The notes under the pieces were generated by a model. That model saw only the letters and a list, made by a program, of their open reading frames with translations. It was not told the origin of the DNA and ran no database searches. Source: Gemmatimonadota bacterium (GTDB lineage Bacteria; Gemmatimonadota; Gemmatimonadetes; Longimicrobiales; Gaopeijiaceae). From it: a stretch of DNA of 64,000 nt. The position numbers and the translations under genes are program-made. Numbering within the stretch: the stretch's first letter is position 1; each line of letters starts with the position of its first letter. Below, piece after piece: positions 1 to 7,428 of the stretch. Where the stretch lies: NCBI GenBank assembly GCA_016873995.1, contig VGVR01000016.1, positions 1 through 64,000 on the forward strand, written 5' to 3'.

Positions 1-26
1 CGGTTCTACCGTGGAATCTGTGGGTA
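1..26 (+). repeat. Left terminal inverted repeat of the ISL3 element
   Basis: Pairs with 1377-1402. Both ends read CGGTTC inwards and share the segment ATCTRTGGGT near their inner edge. The exact outer boundary could be base 1 or 2, because ISL3 repeats usually start with GG. Confidence 0.75.
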
Positions 27-141
27 GAGCGGAGTAGGTAGAGAGGCGCGGCGTGGGGGTGGAGGCGGGGAGCGCACCCTGCGGGGTTCGTGGTACGATG
101 TGGTTGTTCGAAGACCCATCAACACCACGCCCCCCGACAGG

Positions 142-1395
142 ATGCAGCTCAAAACTATCCTCAACCGTGTCGAGAGGCACCGGTCGTTCGTCTACGAAGA
201 AGTGCGGCTGTACGAGCAGGTGGGCAGGCCGGCCCTCGACGTGGAGCTGCGACCTCGAGCGAACGGTCGGCCGATGTGTTCGGGATGCGGCCGTCGCAGA
301 CCCGGCTACGACACACTGAGCCCTCGACGCTTCGAGTGCGTTCCGCTCTGGGGAATCCCCGTCTATTTCGTGTACGCGATGCGTCGCGTCGATTGCCAGA
401 CGTGCGGGGTGGTCGTGGAGAAGGTGCCGTGGGTGAACGGCAAGAGCCAGGCGACGACAACCTACGCGTGGTTTCTGGCGCGCTGGGCCAAGCGGATGAG
501 CTGGTCGGAGGTGTCCGAAGCGTTCCAGACCACCTGGGAGCGGGTCTTCCGTTCGGTCGAGATGGCCGTGACGTGGGGCCTGGCACAGCGCGACCTCGGG
601 GGTATCCGGGCCATCGGCATTGACGAGGTACTTTGGCGCAGGGGCTACAAGTTCCTCACGGTCGTCTACCAGATCGACGCCGGCGTGCGGCGCCTGCTTT
701 GGGTCGGCCAGGACCGGAAGGCCAAGACCTTGCTCCGGTTCTTCCGCTGGTTCGGCCCAGAGCGCAGCGCCGGGCTCCACTTCATCTGCACCGACATGTG
801 GCAGCCGTACCTGAAGGTGATCGCCCGCAAGGCCGCCGACGCCGTCCAAGTCCTCGACCGCTTCCACATCATGGCCCACCTGAGCATGGCCATCGACGAG
901 GTGCGCGCCAAGGAAGCAAAGCGCCTCAAGGCCACGGGCTACGAGCCCGTCCTCACGGGCACGCGCTTCTGCCTTCTCAAGCGTCCGGAGAACCTCACCG
1001 ATAGCCAGGAGGTCAAGCTTGCCGAGCTCCTGCGCTACAACCTCAGAACCGTGCGTGCCTATCTGCTGAAGGAAGACTTCCAACTCTTCTGGCAGTACGT
1101 CTCGCCCGCTTGGGCCGGCAAGTTCCTCGACGGCTGGTGCAGCCGTGCGATCCGCTCCAGGATCGAGCCCATGAAGCGCGTAGCCCGCATGCTACGCAAT
1201 CACCGACCCTTGCTGCTCAACTGGTTCCGAGCTCGCGGCGAGATCTCAGCGGCCGCCGTCGAAGGCCTCAACAACAAGCTGAAAGTCACTACCAGAAAGG
1301 CGTACGGCTTCCGCACCTTCCGAGCCCTGGAAATCGCCCTGTTTCACGCGCTCGGGCACCTCCCCGTGCCGAAGTTCACCCATAGATCCTGCTGA
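142..1395 (+). CDS. ISL3-family transposase
   Basis: DDE transposase that would move the surrounding element. An N-terminal zinc-finger region (CSGCGRRRPGYD, then CQTCGV) is followed by a helix-turn-helix-like stretch (MSWSEVSEAF). The catalytic core then shows the three acidic positions in typical ISL3 context: GIDEV, CTDMW and AAVEGLNNK. The length of about 417 aa is normal and the frame is intact, so the protein may be active. The start at 142 (MQLKTILNRVERH) fits the family. An ATG at 100 is in frame but adds residues that do not resemble the family. No partner gene is present in the element. Confidence 0.9.
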   Translation: MQLKTILNRVERHRSFVYEEVRLYEQVGRPALDVELRPRANGRPMCSGCGRRRPGYDTLSPRRFECVPLWGIPVYFVYAMRRVDCQTCGVVVEKVPWVNGKSQATTTYAWFLARWAKRMSWSEVSEAFQTTWERVFRSVEMAVTWGLAQRDLGGIRAIGIDEVLWRRGYKFLTVVYQIDAGVRRLLWVGQDRKAKTLLRFFRWFGPERSAGLHFICTDMWQPYLKVIARKAADAVQVLDRFHIMAHLSMAIDEVRAKEAKRLKATGYEPVLTGTRFCLLKRPENLTDSQEVKLAELLRYNLRTVRAYLLKEDFQLFWQYVSPAWAGKFLDGWCSRAIRSRIEPMKRVARMLRNHRPLLLNWFRARGEISAAAVEGLNNKLKVTTRKAYGFRTFRALEIALFHALGHLPVPKFTHRSC

Positions 1396-1402
1396 GGAAC
1401 CG
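1377..1402 (-). repeat. Right terminal inverted repeat of the ISL3 element
   Basis: Reverse complement of this stretch begins CGGTTCCTCAGC and aligns with bases 1-26 with about 8 mismatches. It overlaps the last codons and stop of the transposase gene, as is common in compact ISL3 elements. Confidence 0.75.
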
Positions 1403-1445
1403 GATGAAGATAGACCGCCGAGTCACCATCCGGGCGAACGTTCGT

Positions 1446-1865
1446 TCAACCCGCGACGGTCGTGATCAACTCCTCGAGCAACGCCAAGGCCCTCTCCGCC
1501 GACAGCGTCGACGGGTCCAACTCGGCGCGCTCCGAATAGCGGAGCAGTGTGCTCGGGTTCACCTGCTTGAGGTCGATTCGCCCCATGCGCCAGCTGGAGA
1601 AGCGTCGCTCGCCGATCTCGGCATACCCGAGCAACAGCACGTCCGTGTGACGGTCGTCCCGCACGATCTTGTTGTATAGTCGATTGACTTCTTCGCGTGA
1701 GCCCTCGAGCACCTGTAGGAAGCTGTTGCCGGCCTCGTGGGCGCACAGGACCCCGGTGATCCCCCGGGACTGGTTGTAGCCGCGCGACTGCTGGAGGACC
1801 GTATCCAGCATCTTGGCCGTCATCGGCTCCGCGGCCCGACTCGCGTAGACGAGTCTGACGAGCAT
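1446..1865 (-). CDS. BLUF-domain blue-light sensor
   Basis: Single-domain flavin photoreceptor of 139 aa. The residues of the BLUF photocycle are all visible: Tyr7 in LVYAS, Asn31 upstream of GITG, Gln51 in FLQVLEG, and the Trp92/Met94 pair in SSWRMG. Short BLUF proteins bind FAD non-covalently and usually signal through a protein partner; no output domain is fused here, so the partner is unknown. The gene starts one base after the folE stop and belongs to the same operon, which suggests light-linked control of, or by, pterin synthesis (inference). It is the last gene before the insertion sequence. Confidence 0.9.
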   Translation of the reverse strand: MLVRLVYASRAAEPMTAKMLDTVLQQSRGYNQSRGITGVLCAHEAGNSFLQVLEGSREEVNRLYNKIVRDDRHTDVLLLGYAEIGERRFSSWRMGRIDLKQVNPSTLLRYSERAELDPSTLSAERALALLEELITTVAG

Positions 1866-1866
1866 A

Positions 1867-2565
1867 TCAGCGCCCTCCCTTCTGGCTGGCGAGCAGCGCG
1901 AGGAACTCTCTCCGCAAGTTGGCGTCCCTGAGGAACGATCCGCGCATCACGCTGTTGGTCATTTTGGAATCCATGTCTTTGACGCCGCGCCACTGCATGC
2001 AGTAGTGGTCGGCCTCCATCACGATGGCAAGCCCATCCGGCCGCATCTTCTCTTGCAGCAGCTCGGCGAGCTGAGCAATCGCCTCTTCCTGGATCTGCGG
2101 GCGGGTCATGATCCATTCGACCAGCCGCGCGTACTTTGAGAGCCCGATCAGCGCCGAGCTCTCGTTGGGCATGACGCCGACCCAGACGCGTCCGATGATC
2201 GGGCAGAGGTGATGAGAGCATGCGCTGCGCACCGTGACCGGGCCGACGATCATGAGCTCGTTGAGCCCGGACACGTTCGGGAATTCGGTCACTCCCGGAG
2301 CGGCCGCGTACCGTCCCGCGAATACTTCGCGAACGAACATCTTGGCCACTCGGTCGGCGGTGTCCCGCGTGTTGTGGTCGTTCTCGATGTCGATGACGAG
2401 GGCGCGCAAGGCCTCGCGGAGATGAGCTGCGACCTCGGCCTGGATGAGGTCCAGCTCCCCCGGTTCGACGTAGGCGCTGATGTTGTCGTTCGCGTGAAAC
2501 CGCTCACCTGCGGCCCTTAGACGAGCGCGCACGAGCTCCGATGCTCGGTCGAGAGCCGCATCCAT
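1867..2565 (-). CDS. folE: GTP cyclohydrolase I, intein-free paralogue
   Basis: Converts GTP to 7,8-dihydroneopterin triphosphate, the entry step to folate and other pterins. It is 232 aa long, the usual size. The zinc site is present as Cys116-x-His118-His119 (motif CSHH rather than the common CEHH) and Cys189 in HYCMQWRG. The signature LIGLSKYARLVEW follows. It is clearly diverged from the second cyclohydrolase at 61736-63337 and carries no insertion at the zinc cysteine. It lies between two small membrane protein genes and a BLUF sensor. Folate is the source of the antenna cofactor of many photolyases, so a photoprotective role is possible but inferred. Confidence 0.93.
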   Translation of the reverse strand: MDAALDRASELVRARLRAAGERFHANDNISAYVEPGELDLIQAEVAAHLREALRALVIDIENDHNTRDTADRVAKMFVREVFAGRYAAAPGVTEFPNVSGLNELMIVGPVTVRSACSHHLCPIIGRVWVGVMPNESSALIGLSKYARLVEWIMTRPQIQEEAIAQLAELLQEKMRPDGLAIVMEADHYCMQWRGVKDMDSKMTNSVMRGSFLRDANLRREFLALLASQKGGR

Positions 2566-2577
2566 GTCCGTCGTCCC

Positions 2578-2757
2578 CTACCTGCGCTCGTCGTGCGTCG
2601 CGAGCGGCCGGCCCGCCACGTCCGCGCGGTTCGCCTCCACCGCGACGGGCTCCGCCCGCCTGGAGACCGCGAAACTCTCGAGCAGGATGGTGTAGGCACC
2701 GGCCACGGCGATGAACGTCACCACGCAGCCGAAGACGAGCAGGTCGCCGTTATCCAC
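2578..2757 (-). CDS. Small single-pass membrane protein (59 aa)
   Basis: Read directly from the reverse strand. A GTG start at 2757 overlaps the last eight bases of the upstream gene, and the frame runs to a TAG 12 bases before folE. Residues about 4-25 (DLLVFGCVVTFIAVAGAYTI) form one hydrophobic helix, followed by a polar, charged tail. No family is recognised. The overlap and position make it part of the membrane-membrane-folE-BLUF operon. Its real expression rests on this context only. Confidence 0.55.
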   Translation of the reverse strand: MDNGDLLVFGCVVTFIAVAGAYTILLESFAVSRRAEPVAVEANRADVAGRPLATHDERR

Positions 2758-2971
2758 GGGGCCCTCCGATCAGAAGCGTTCCGGCGGAGAGGATGGACGG
2801 CACCCAGATGCCGACGAAGATCCCTTGCTCCGGGTTGCCGGAGAAGAACAGGTAGACCGAGAGCAAGAACGAGAGGCCGGCGGCCAGGAGGATCAGGCCG
2901 CGGCCGACGTCGATGGGGAAGGCGCGGGTGCCAGCGATGCCGCGGGATTGCACCGGGCGGTGGGCTTCCAT
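2750..2971 (-). CDS. Small two-helix membrane protein (73 aa)
   Basis: First gene of the folE-BLUF operon. Two hydrophobic segments are visible, at about residues 25-43 (LILLAAGLSFLLSVYLFF) and 50-68 (GIFVGIWVPSILSAGTLL). No motif gives a function. The ATG at 2971 is preceded by a good ribosome-binding site (AGGAG, about nine bases upstream) and by a near-consensus promoter ending about 35 bp upstream. A longer in-frame ORF upstream crosses the promoter and is not coding. Confidence 0.7.
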   Translation of the reverse strand: MEAHRPVQSRGIAGTRAFPIDVGRGLILLAAGLSFLLSVYLFFSGNPEQGIFVGIWVPSILSAGTLLIGGPRG

Positions 2972-3006
2972 GGAGAGCACTCCTGAGTAGATGAGGATGT
3001 GCTTTG

Positions 3007-3034
3007 AGTATAACTGATGTTTAAGAAATGTCAA
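3007..3034 (-). promoter_or_regulatory. Strong sigma70-type promoter of the folE-BLUF operon
   Basis: On the reverse strand there is a perfect -35 box TTGACA (3029-3034), a 16-base spacer, and the -10 box TATACT (3007-3012), five of six matches to consensus. Transcription would start near 3000, about 30 bases before the first ATG. The region is strikingly AT-rich for this genome. In some Gammaproteobacteria, light-inducible folE genes are driven from promoters repressed by B12-dependent LitR/CarH regulators. Whether that applies here cannot be seen. Confidence 0.8.
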
Positions 3035-3111
3035 ACTAAAAGTTGGACAATTCTTCGGCATGGACGCCGCGAAGGCCCTACCCTCGCCCGCGCGCCACGC
3101 CGCCCTGGCAC

Positions 3112-3240
3112 AGGCTCGCGCCGAACGTCTACCGTCCCGGGCGGCCGACGCGGACGCCGCTCTACCAGGTCGTGCAGCACCACCTCGAGACGTTCCTGGC
3201 CAACGCCTCCGAGGCCGGCGGCCGCACGCGCAACCGCTCG
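3112..3240 (+). pseudogene. Relic of an IS91-like transposase N-terminus
   Basis: In one forward frame the stretch encodes NVYRPGRPTRTPLYQVVQHH followed by LETFLANASE. This resembles the start of IS91-family transposases, where a YRPR/TPLY...VVxxHLETFLA block precedes the zinc-binding domain. No zinc-binding or HUH-catalytic part follows; the frame runs into unrelated sequence and the palindrome upstream of the XRE gene. It looks like a 5' remnant left by decay or recombination. Confidence 0.6.
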
Positions 3241-3261
3241 AGGAAGGGCCTGGCGCCCGAC

Positions 3262-3277
3262 ATATCCGATCGGATAT
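3262..3277. promoter_or_regulatory. Perfect 16-bp palindrome, putative operator of the XRE gene
   Basis: ATATCCGATCGGATAT reads identically on both strands and lies 8 bp before the ATG of the XRE regulator gene. Autoregulating antitoxins usually bind such a site over their own promoter. The palindrome includes TATCCGAT, so it could overlap a -10 region of a leaderless or short-leader transcript. Confidence 0.7.
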
Positions 3278-3285
3278 TTTGAGCC

Positions 3286-3795
3286 ATGAGTCCGATTCGT
3301 GCGCTCCGGCGCATGGCGGGAATGACCCAAGCCGCGTTGGCGAAGGCCGGCGGGACGTCCCAACCCGCTCTCGCGGCCTATGAGGCGGGTCGGAAGAGCC
3401 CGACCATGGCAACTGTGGAGCGGCTCGCCGAGTCCGTCGGCCTCGAGGCCACCGTCGAGTATCACCCTCCCATGACGCGCGAGGAGCGCCGATCACTCGC
3501 CCTCCACCAGGCGATCGCCGATCGGCTCCGCTGCGATCCCGAAGGCGTCGTCGCAAAGGCGAAGAGAACGCTCGATCTCATGCTCGCCGGCTCAGCGGGG
3601 TCGTCACCGTTCTTGCGGGAGTGGAAGGTGCTCCTCGAGCGGCCCCCGGATGCTCTGGTGTCGTTCCTGACCGACCGCGATCCGTGGGCGCGCGAGCTCC
3701 GTCACGTGACGCCCTTCGCCGGAATCCTCACGGCGGTCGAGCGGGCTCGCGTGTACCGCGAGTTCTCGCGTGCCGAGGCGGAGCGCGGCGGATGA
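3286..3795 (+). CDS. XRE-family regulator, putative antitoxin
   Basis: DNA-binding protein of 169 aa. An N-terminal helix-turn-helix of XRE type covers about residues 1-60 (ALRRMAGMTQAALAKAGGTS, then QPALAAYEAGRKSP). A helical C-terminal region of about 100 residues has no recognised domain. The stop overlaps the start of the nucleotidyltransferase-like gene by ATGA, the usual coupling of an antitoxin with its toxin. The perfect palindrome just upstream is the likely autoregulatory operator. Toxin-antitoxin function is inferred from this arrangement. Confidence 0.8.
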   Translation: MSPIRALRRMAGMTQAALAKAGGTSQPALAAYEAGRKSPTMATVERLAESVGLEATVEYHPPMTREERRSLALHQAIADRLRCDPEGVVAKAKRTLDLMLAGSAGSSPFLREWKVLLERPPDALVSFLTDRDPWARELRHVTPFAGILTAVERARVYREFSRAEAERGG

Positions 3796-4328
3796 CGCGC
3801 CACGAGTTCGAGCACGCCATTCGAGCGGCCGGCGCCGTGCTGGGGGTGAACGAGCTCATCGTCATCGGGAGCCAAGCGCTCCATGGCTCCCTCGAGGACG
3901 ATCTGCCTGAGGAAGCAGTTCGCTCCGTGGAGGTCGACGTTGCGTTTGCCGGAGACCCCGACGGCCGGATGGCCGATCTCTTGGACGGCTCGATTGGAGA
4001 AGCGTCGATGTTTCACGAGACTTTCGGATATTACGCGCAAGGGGTCACCGAAAGGACCGCGACACTGCCCGATGGGTGGCGCGACCGCCTCGTTACCTTC
4101 GAGACCGAGGCGACGAACGGCGTTCGCGCGATGTGCCTCGATGTCCACGACCCCTGGATCGCAAAGTCGATCGCCAGTCGTCCCAAGGATGTCGACTTCT
4201 GTGGGGCGCTGGTGGCGCGCCGACTCGTGAACGCCACCACCTTGGCCGAACGCCTCGCCGCCGTGAAAGGCGTGGACGCACGCATCCGCTCCACCGTAGC
4301 AGAGCGAATTCGAGCACTGCGCACATGA
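3792..4328 (+). CDS. Nucleotidyltransferase-fold protein, putative toxin (DUF6036-like)
   Basis: A 178-aa protein with the start of a polymerase-beta-like nucleotidyltransferase fold: IVIGSQALHG (the GS helix) followed by VEVDVAF, which supplies the paired acidic residues for metal binding. Such stand-alone proteins next to a DNA-binding gene are frequently toxin-antitoxin pairs in which the toxin transfers nucleotides to RNA or protein. The target here is unknown. It is translationally coupled to the XRE gene. A different pair of the same logic, with a ribbon-helix-helix partner, lies at 47.4-48.3 kb. Confidence 0.7.
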   Translation: MTRHEFEHAIRAAGAVLGVNELIVIGSQALHGSLEDDLPEEAVRSVEVDVAFAGDPDGRMADLLDGSIGEASMFHETFGYYAQGVTERTATLPDGWRDRLVTFETEATNGVRAMCLDVHDPWIAKSIASRPKDVDFCGALVARRLVNATTLAERLAAVKGVDARIRSTVAERIRALRT

Positions 4329-4360
4329 GGCCGTCGCGCCCCTCGCGGGCATCAACACGA

Positions 4361-4398
4361 AGGCCGGAAACCCATGGTGCTTCCTGAGCTTCCGGCCT
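4361..4398. terminator. Inverted repeat between convergent genes, likely bidirectional terminator
   Basis: AGGCCGGAA (4361-4369) pairs perfectly with TTCCGGCCT (4390-4398) around a 20-base loop. It lies between the forward nucleotidyltransferase gene and the reverse tRNA-Lys gene, just past the 3' ends of both. There is no T-tract, which is common in GC-rich genomes, so termination strength is uncertain. Confidence 0.55.
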
Positions 4399-4410
4399 CC
4401 GTGTACCGAG

Positions 4411-4484
4411 TGCCCCGCCAGGGACTCGAACCCCGAACCTACTGATTAAGAGTCAGTTGCTCTAGCCAGTTGAGCTAGCGAGGC
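4411..4484 (-). tRNA. tRNA-Lys (anticodon CUU)
   Basis: The reverse strand folds as a full cloverleaf. The acceptor stem GCCTCGC pairs with GCGGGGC (one G-U), followed by discriminator A. The D-arm is AGCTCAACTGGCTAGAGC. The anticodon stem ACTGA/TCAGT encloses the loop CTCTTAA with anticodon CTT, and the T-arm contains GGTTCGAGTCC. CCA is not encoded. The gene borders the insertion-sequence and toxin-antitoxin patch, and tRNA genes are common landing sites for mobile DNA. Confidence 0.95.
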
Positions 4485-4546
4485 GTAGCGCGGGGTGGAC
4501 GACTCCCCAACGCCGGGGGAGTAAGCTAGGGCGGAGGCGCCGAGGG

Positions 4547-5044
4547 TCAACCTCGACGCCCGCGCCGTCCCCGGTGGCGCTCGAGCGCCTCGATCCGAGC
4601 CCCGTGGTCGAGTTGCACCGTGCCGAAATCGACCGTGAACCGATCGAAGCGCACTTGGATCTCGTCGAAGCGCCGGTCGAGGCGCTCGTTCACGGCCATC
4701 ACACCCTCGGCAACTCGACGAATGTCGTCACGCATGGACTCCCACAGCACTTCGGCGCGGCTGAGCCGCACCTCCATCTCCTCTTGGCGCGCCGCCATCG
4801 CCTCCTGACGCGCCGCCATCGCCTCCTGACGCGCCGCCATCGCCTCCTGGCGCGCCGCCATCGCCTCCTGACGCGCCTCCATAGCCTCCTGACGCGCCTC
4901 CATCGCCTCCAGGCGCGCCTCCATCACGTCCTGGCGCGCCTCCATGCGCGCCAGCCGGGCCTCGATGGCGTCGAACCTGGCGTCCATCCTCGCGAAACGC
5001 GTCGCGAGGAAGTCCATCAGGGTCGAGTATTCGTCCGTGGTCAT
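4547..5044 (-). CDS. Coiled-coil protein built of heptad repeats
   Basis: A 165-aa protein dominated by the heptad units MEARQEA and MAARQEA, about eight copies at residues 30-85, flanked by further amphipathic heptads (RFDAIEARLARMEAR; ERLDRRFDEIQVRFDRF). No signal peptide or membrane segment is seen. It should form a long parallel coiled coil, as in small DUF1640- or tropomyosin-like bacterial proteins; the partner is unknown. The ATG at 5044 is preferred to an upstream in-frame TTG at 5071. The near-identical repeats at the DNA level suggest that repeat number can change. Confidence 0.7.
   Translation of the reverse strand: MTTDEYSTLMDFLATRFARMDARFDAIEARLARMEARQDVMEARLEAMEARQEAMEARQEAMAARQEAMAARQEAMAARQEAMAARQEEMEVRLSRAEVLWESMRDDIRRVAEGVMAVNERLDRRFDEIQVRFDRFTVDFGTVQLDHGARIEALERHRGRRGRRG
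4785..4935. repeat. 21-bp tandem repeats within the coiled-coil gene
   Basis: About seven to eight head-to-tail copies of a unit like GCGCCGCCATCGCCTCCTGAC, some identical and others differing at one to three bases. The 21-bp period equals one heptad, so copy-number change keeps the reading frame and shortens or lengthens the coil. Confidence 0.85.
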
Positions 5045-5271
5045 CGGCGCGGAGTAGTGGAGGGCCTGCAACGCGGAATCTGCACCACGGGTTGGGACAT
5101 CGCCATGTCAGGTTGGGCCCACGACGGGAGTCGCCGTCGCGACCCCGCACGGACGGTAGTCGGCCAATTCGCTGACCCACGACCCGGCAGGCCCCCGTGC
5201 GTAGCCGGAACGGGTCGAAGGGCGCAGATTCCCCGCTCGCCCCGTCCTGACAACCCAGTGGACTTCTTCCG

Positions 5272-7428
5272 ATGACGACTCTCCGATTCCCGCCGCGCGC
5301 CGCCTCGATCGTGCTGTTCCTCGTCGCCCTCGCCGCGACCGCGCTGGCGTCGACGGCCTCCGCCCAGCGCCTCCCCGGGACCGAGAACGGTGAATGGCGC
5401 TATCCCAACGGCGACGCGGGCGCGACCCGATCGTCGCCGCTCACCCAGATCGACGCGAGCAACTTCGCCGACCTCCAGGTCGCCTGGACCTGGCGGAGCG
5501 ACAACTTCAACAGCACGCCCTACTACTTCTTCCGCTCGACCCCGATCTACGTGGACGGGAAGCTGTACTCGCTGGCGGGCGGAACGCGGCGGCAGGTCGT
5601 CTCCATCGACCCGGCGACCGGCGAGACTCTATGGACGTTCCGCGAGCCCGAGACCATCCGCTTCCTGCGCTCGCCGCGGCAGGCGTACGGCAAGGGAGTG
5701 GCGTACGGCGAGTTGAACGGCCGCGGGGTGATCTACTTCACGTCGCCGGGCTTCTTCCTCTGGGCACTGGACGCCGAGACCGGGCGTCCGCTCGAAGATT
5801 GGGGCGAGCCCGTCCCCCTCGAGGGCTTCGGCCAAACCGGTGTGGTCGACCTGCTGCCGGACCTGCTGGCTGACTGGGGTCCCTGGCGGGAATACGTCGC
5901 AGCGGGCGGCACGTACGACCCGAACTACGGGATCCCAAGGGAGCTGGGCATGATCACCAGCTCTGCGCCGCCGATCGTGGTGAACGGCGTGATCGTGGTG
6001 CTCAACTCGCACCAGCCCGGGTATGGCCAGACGCGCATCGAAAACGTGCCGGGCGACATCATGGGGTTCGACGCGGCGACGGGTGAGTTCCTGTGGAAGT
6101 TCCACGTCATTCCGCGGCCGGGTGAGTTCGGGCACGACACTTGGGAGAACGACGCCTGGGCCTGGTCGGGGAACGTCGGGCAGTGGGCGGGCGCGTCTGC
6201 CGACCCGGAGCTGGGCATCGTCTATCTCGTGACGAACGCGTCGACCATCCAGTCGTACGTCGGGCATCGGCCAGGTCACAACCTGTTCGGTGGAAGCGTG
6301 CTCGCGCTCGACGTACGCACGGGCGAGCGGCGGTGGCACTTCCAGATCCACCACAGCGACCAGTGGAACTACGACCTGCCCTATCCGCCTATGCTGCTGG
6401 ACCTGAACGTCGACGGGCGGCGGATCCCCGCGGCGGTGCAGAACACCAAGCAGGGTCTCGTCTTCGCATTCGACCGGCGGACGGGTGAGCCGATCTGGCC
6501 GATCGTCGAGCGGCCGGTCATCCAGACCGAGGTGCCGGGCAACTACACCTCGCCCACGCAGCCCTATCCATCGCTGCCCGAGCCGCTCGACCCGATCATC
6601 CTGGACGGGATCACGGACGAGTTCGTCATCGACTACACGCCCGAGGTGCGGGAGCGCGCGCTGGAGATCCTCCGCGAGTTTCGGCTGGGAGGGCTCTACG
6701 TGCCGCCGCTGCCGTACGACCACATGCACACCGAGTTCATCAACCAGGTCGGCTGCCAAGGTGCCGGCAACGTCGTCTCGCACCCGCCGACCGTGGACCC
6801 GGAGACCGGCATCCTGTACGCATCGCACCGCCGGACGTGCAGCGCGACCGGGTACATGGGACCCACGAATGGCGTAGATGTCGACGATCCCACCTATGCC
6901 ACCGTCGATCAGGGCGGCGCGACGCCGAACGAGACTCCGACGACCGGACGGACCGTGGTCGCGTGGGCGCCGGTCGCGGGTGCGCCGCGACTCCCGACCG
7001 TCGACGGGCTGACGGTGTGGAAGCCGATCAACAACCACCTCTCCAGCGTCGACCTGAACACCGGCCGGAGGGGGTGGAGCCAGCCGGTCGGAGAGACGCC
7101 GGATGAGCTGAGGAATCATCCGGCCCTGGGAGGCCGCGATCCGCGCACTGGCGGGTCTGGCTTCTCGATCCAGATGGTGACCGGCAGCCTGCTGATGCAG
7201 GCGCAGGCGTTCAGCGAGGGGACGCAGCAGATCCGCCACGACGGGACGCCAACACTCGAAGCCCGCGACAAGAGAACGGGCGAGATCGTGGCGAGCGTCG
7301 AGCTGCCGGCGCCGGCGCAGTACGGAATGATGACCTACATGCACCAAGGCAAGCAGTACATCGTCGTGCAGGTAGGAAGCATACACGCGAACCATCCGGG
7401 GGCGCTCGTGGCGCTGACGCTGCCGTGA
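5272..7428 (+). CDS. Secreted PQQ-dependent dehydrogenase
   Basis: Periplasmic quinoprotein of 718 aa in the glucose/alcohol dehydrogenase beta-propeller family. A signal peptide (residues 1-32, ending ASTASAQ) precedes a domain with recurrent propeller blades, such as LYSLAGGTRRQVVSIDPATG, GETLWTF and VLALDVRTGERRWHF. The adjacent vicinal cysteine pair of methanol dehydrogenases is not evident, so the substrate is more likely a sugar or polyol, unproven. The stop overlaps the GTG start of a cytochrome c lipoprotein gene, its likely electron acceptor. No PQQ synthesis gene lies in the window. Confidence 0.88.
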   Translation: MTTLRFPPRAASIVLFLVALAATALASTASAQRLPGTENGEWRYPNGDAGATRSSPLTQIDASNFADLQVAWTWRSDNFNSTPYYFFRSTPIYVDGKLYSLAGGTRRQVVSIDPATGETLWTFREPETIRFLRSPRQAYGKGVAYGELNGRGVIYFTSPGFFLWALDAETGRPLEDWGEPVPLEGFGQTGVVDLLPDLLADWGPWREYVAAGGTYDPNYGIPRELGMITSSAPPIVVNGVIVVLNSHQPGYGQTRIENVPGDIMGFDAATGEFLWKFHVIPRPGEFGHDTWENDAWAWSGNVGQWAGASADPELGIVYLVTNASTIQSYVGHRPGHNLFGGSVLALDVRTGERRWHFQIHHSDQWNYDLPYPPMLLDLNVDGRRIPAAVQNTKQGLVFAFDRRTGEPIWPIVERPVIQTEVPGNYTSPTQPYPSLPEPLDPIILDGITDEFVIDYTPEVRERALEILREFRLGGLYVPPLPYDHMHTEFINQVGCQGAGNVVSHPPTVDPETGILYASHRRTCSATGYMGPTNGVDVDDPTYATVDQGGATPNETPTTGRTVVAWAPVAGAPRLPTVDGLTVWKPINNHLSSVDLNTGRRGWSQPVGETPDELRNHPALGGRDPRTGGSGFSIQMVTGSLLMQAQAFSEGTQQIRHDGTPTLEARDKRTGEIVASVELPAPAQYGMMTYMHQGKQYIVVQVGSIHANHPGALVALTLP

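Larger units (their letters stand above)
1..1402 (+). mobile_element. Complete ISL3-family insertion sequence
   Basis: One transposase gene fills the element, and its two ends form an imperfect inverted repeat. The first 26 bases match the reverse complement of 1377-1402 at about 18 of 26 positions, starting CGGTTC on both sides. ISL3 elements are single-ORF, about 1.4 kb, with imperfect terminal repeats and 8-bp target duplications, which fits. The left flank lies outside the window, so a target duplication cannot be checked; the right flank begins GATGAAGA at 1403. The insertion is about 45 bp downstream of the BLUF gene stop and breaks no visible gene. Confidence 0.85.

Noticed and set aside
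1867-2565. Possibility that the first folE also carries or once carried an intein
   Set aside because: The ACSHHL region is continuous and the protein has normal length; there is no insertion.
4785-4935. Regular repeats resembling a CRISPR array
   Set aside because: The 21-bp units are contiguous, without spacers, and encode heptads in frame.
5629-7395. Long reverse-strand ORF of 588 codons opposite the PQQ dehydrogenase
   Set aside because: It is antisense to a clear gene, Arg/His-rich, has no family resemblance, and is a product of GC-biased third positions.
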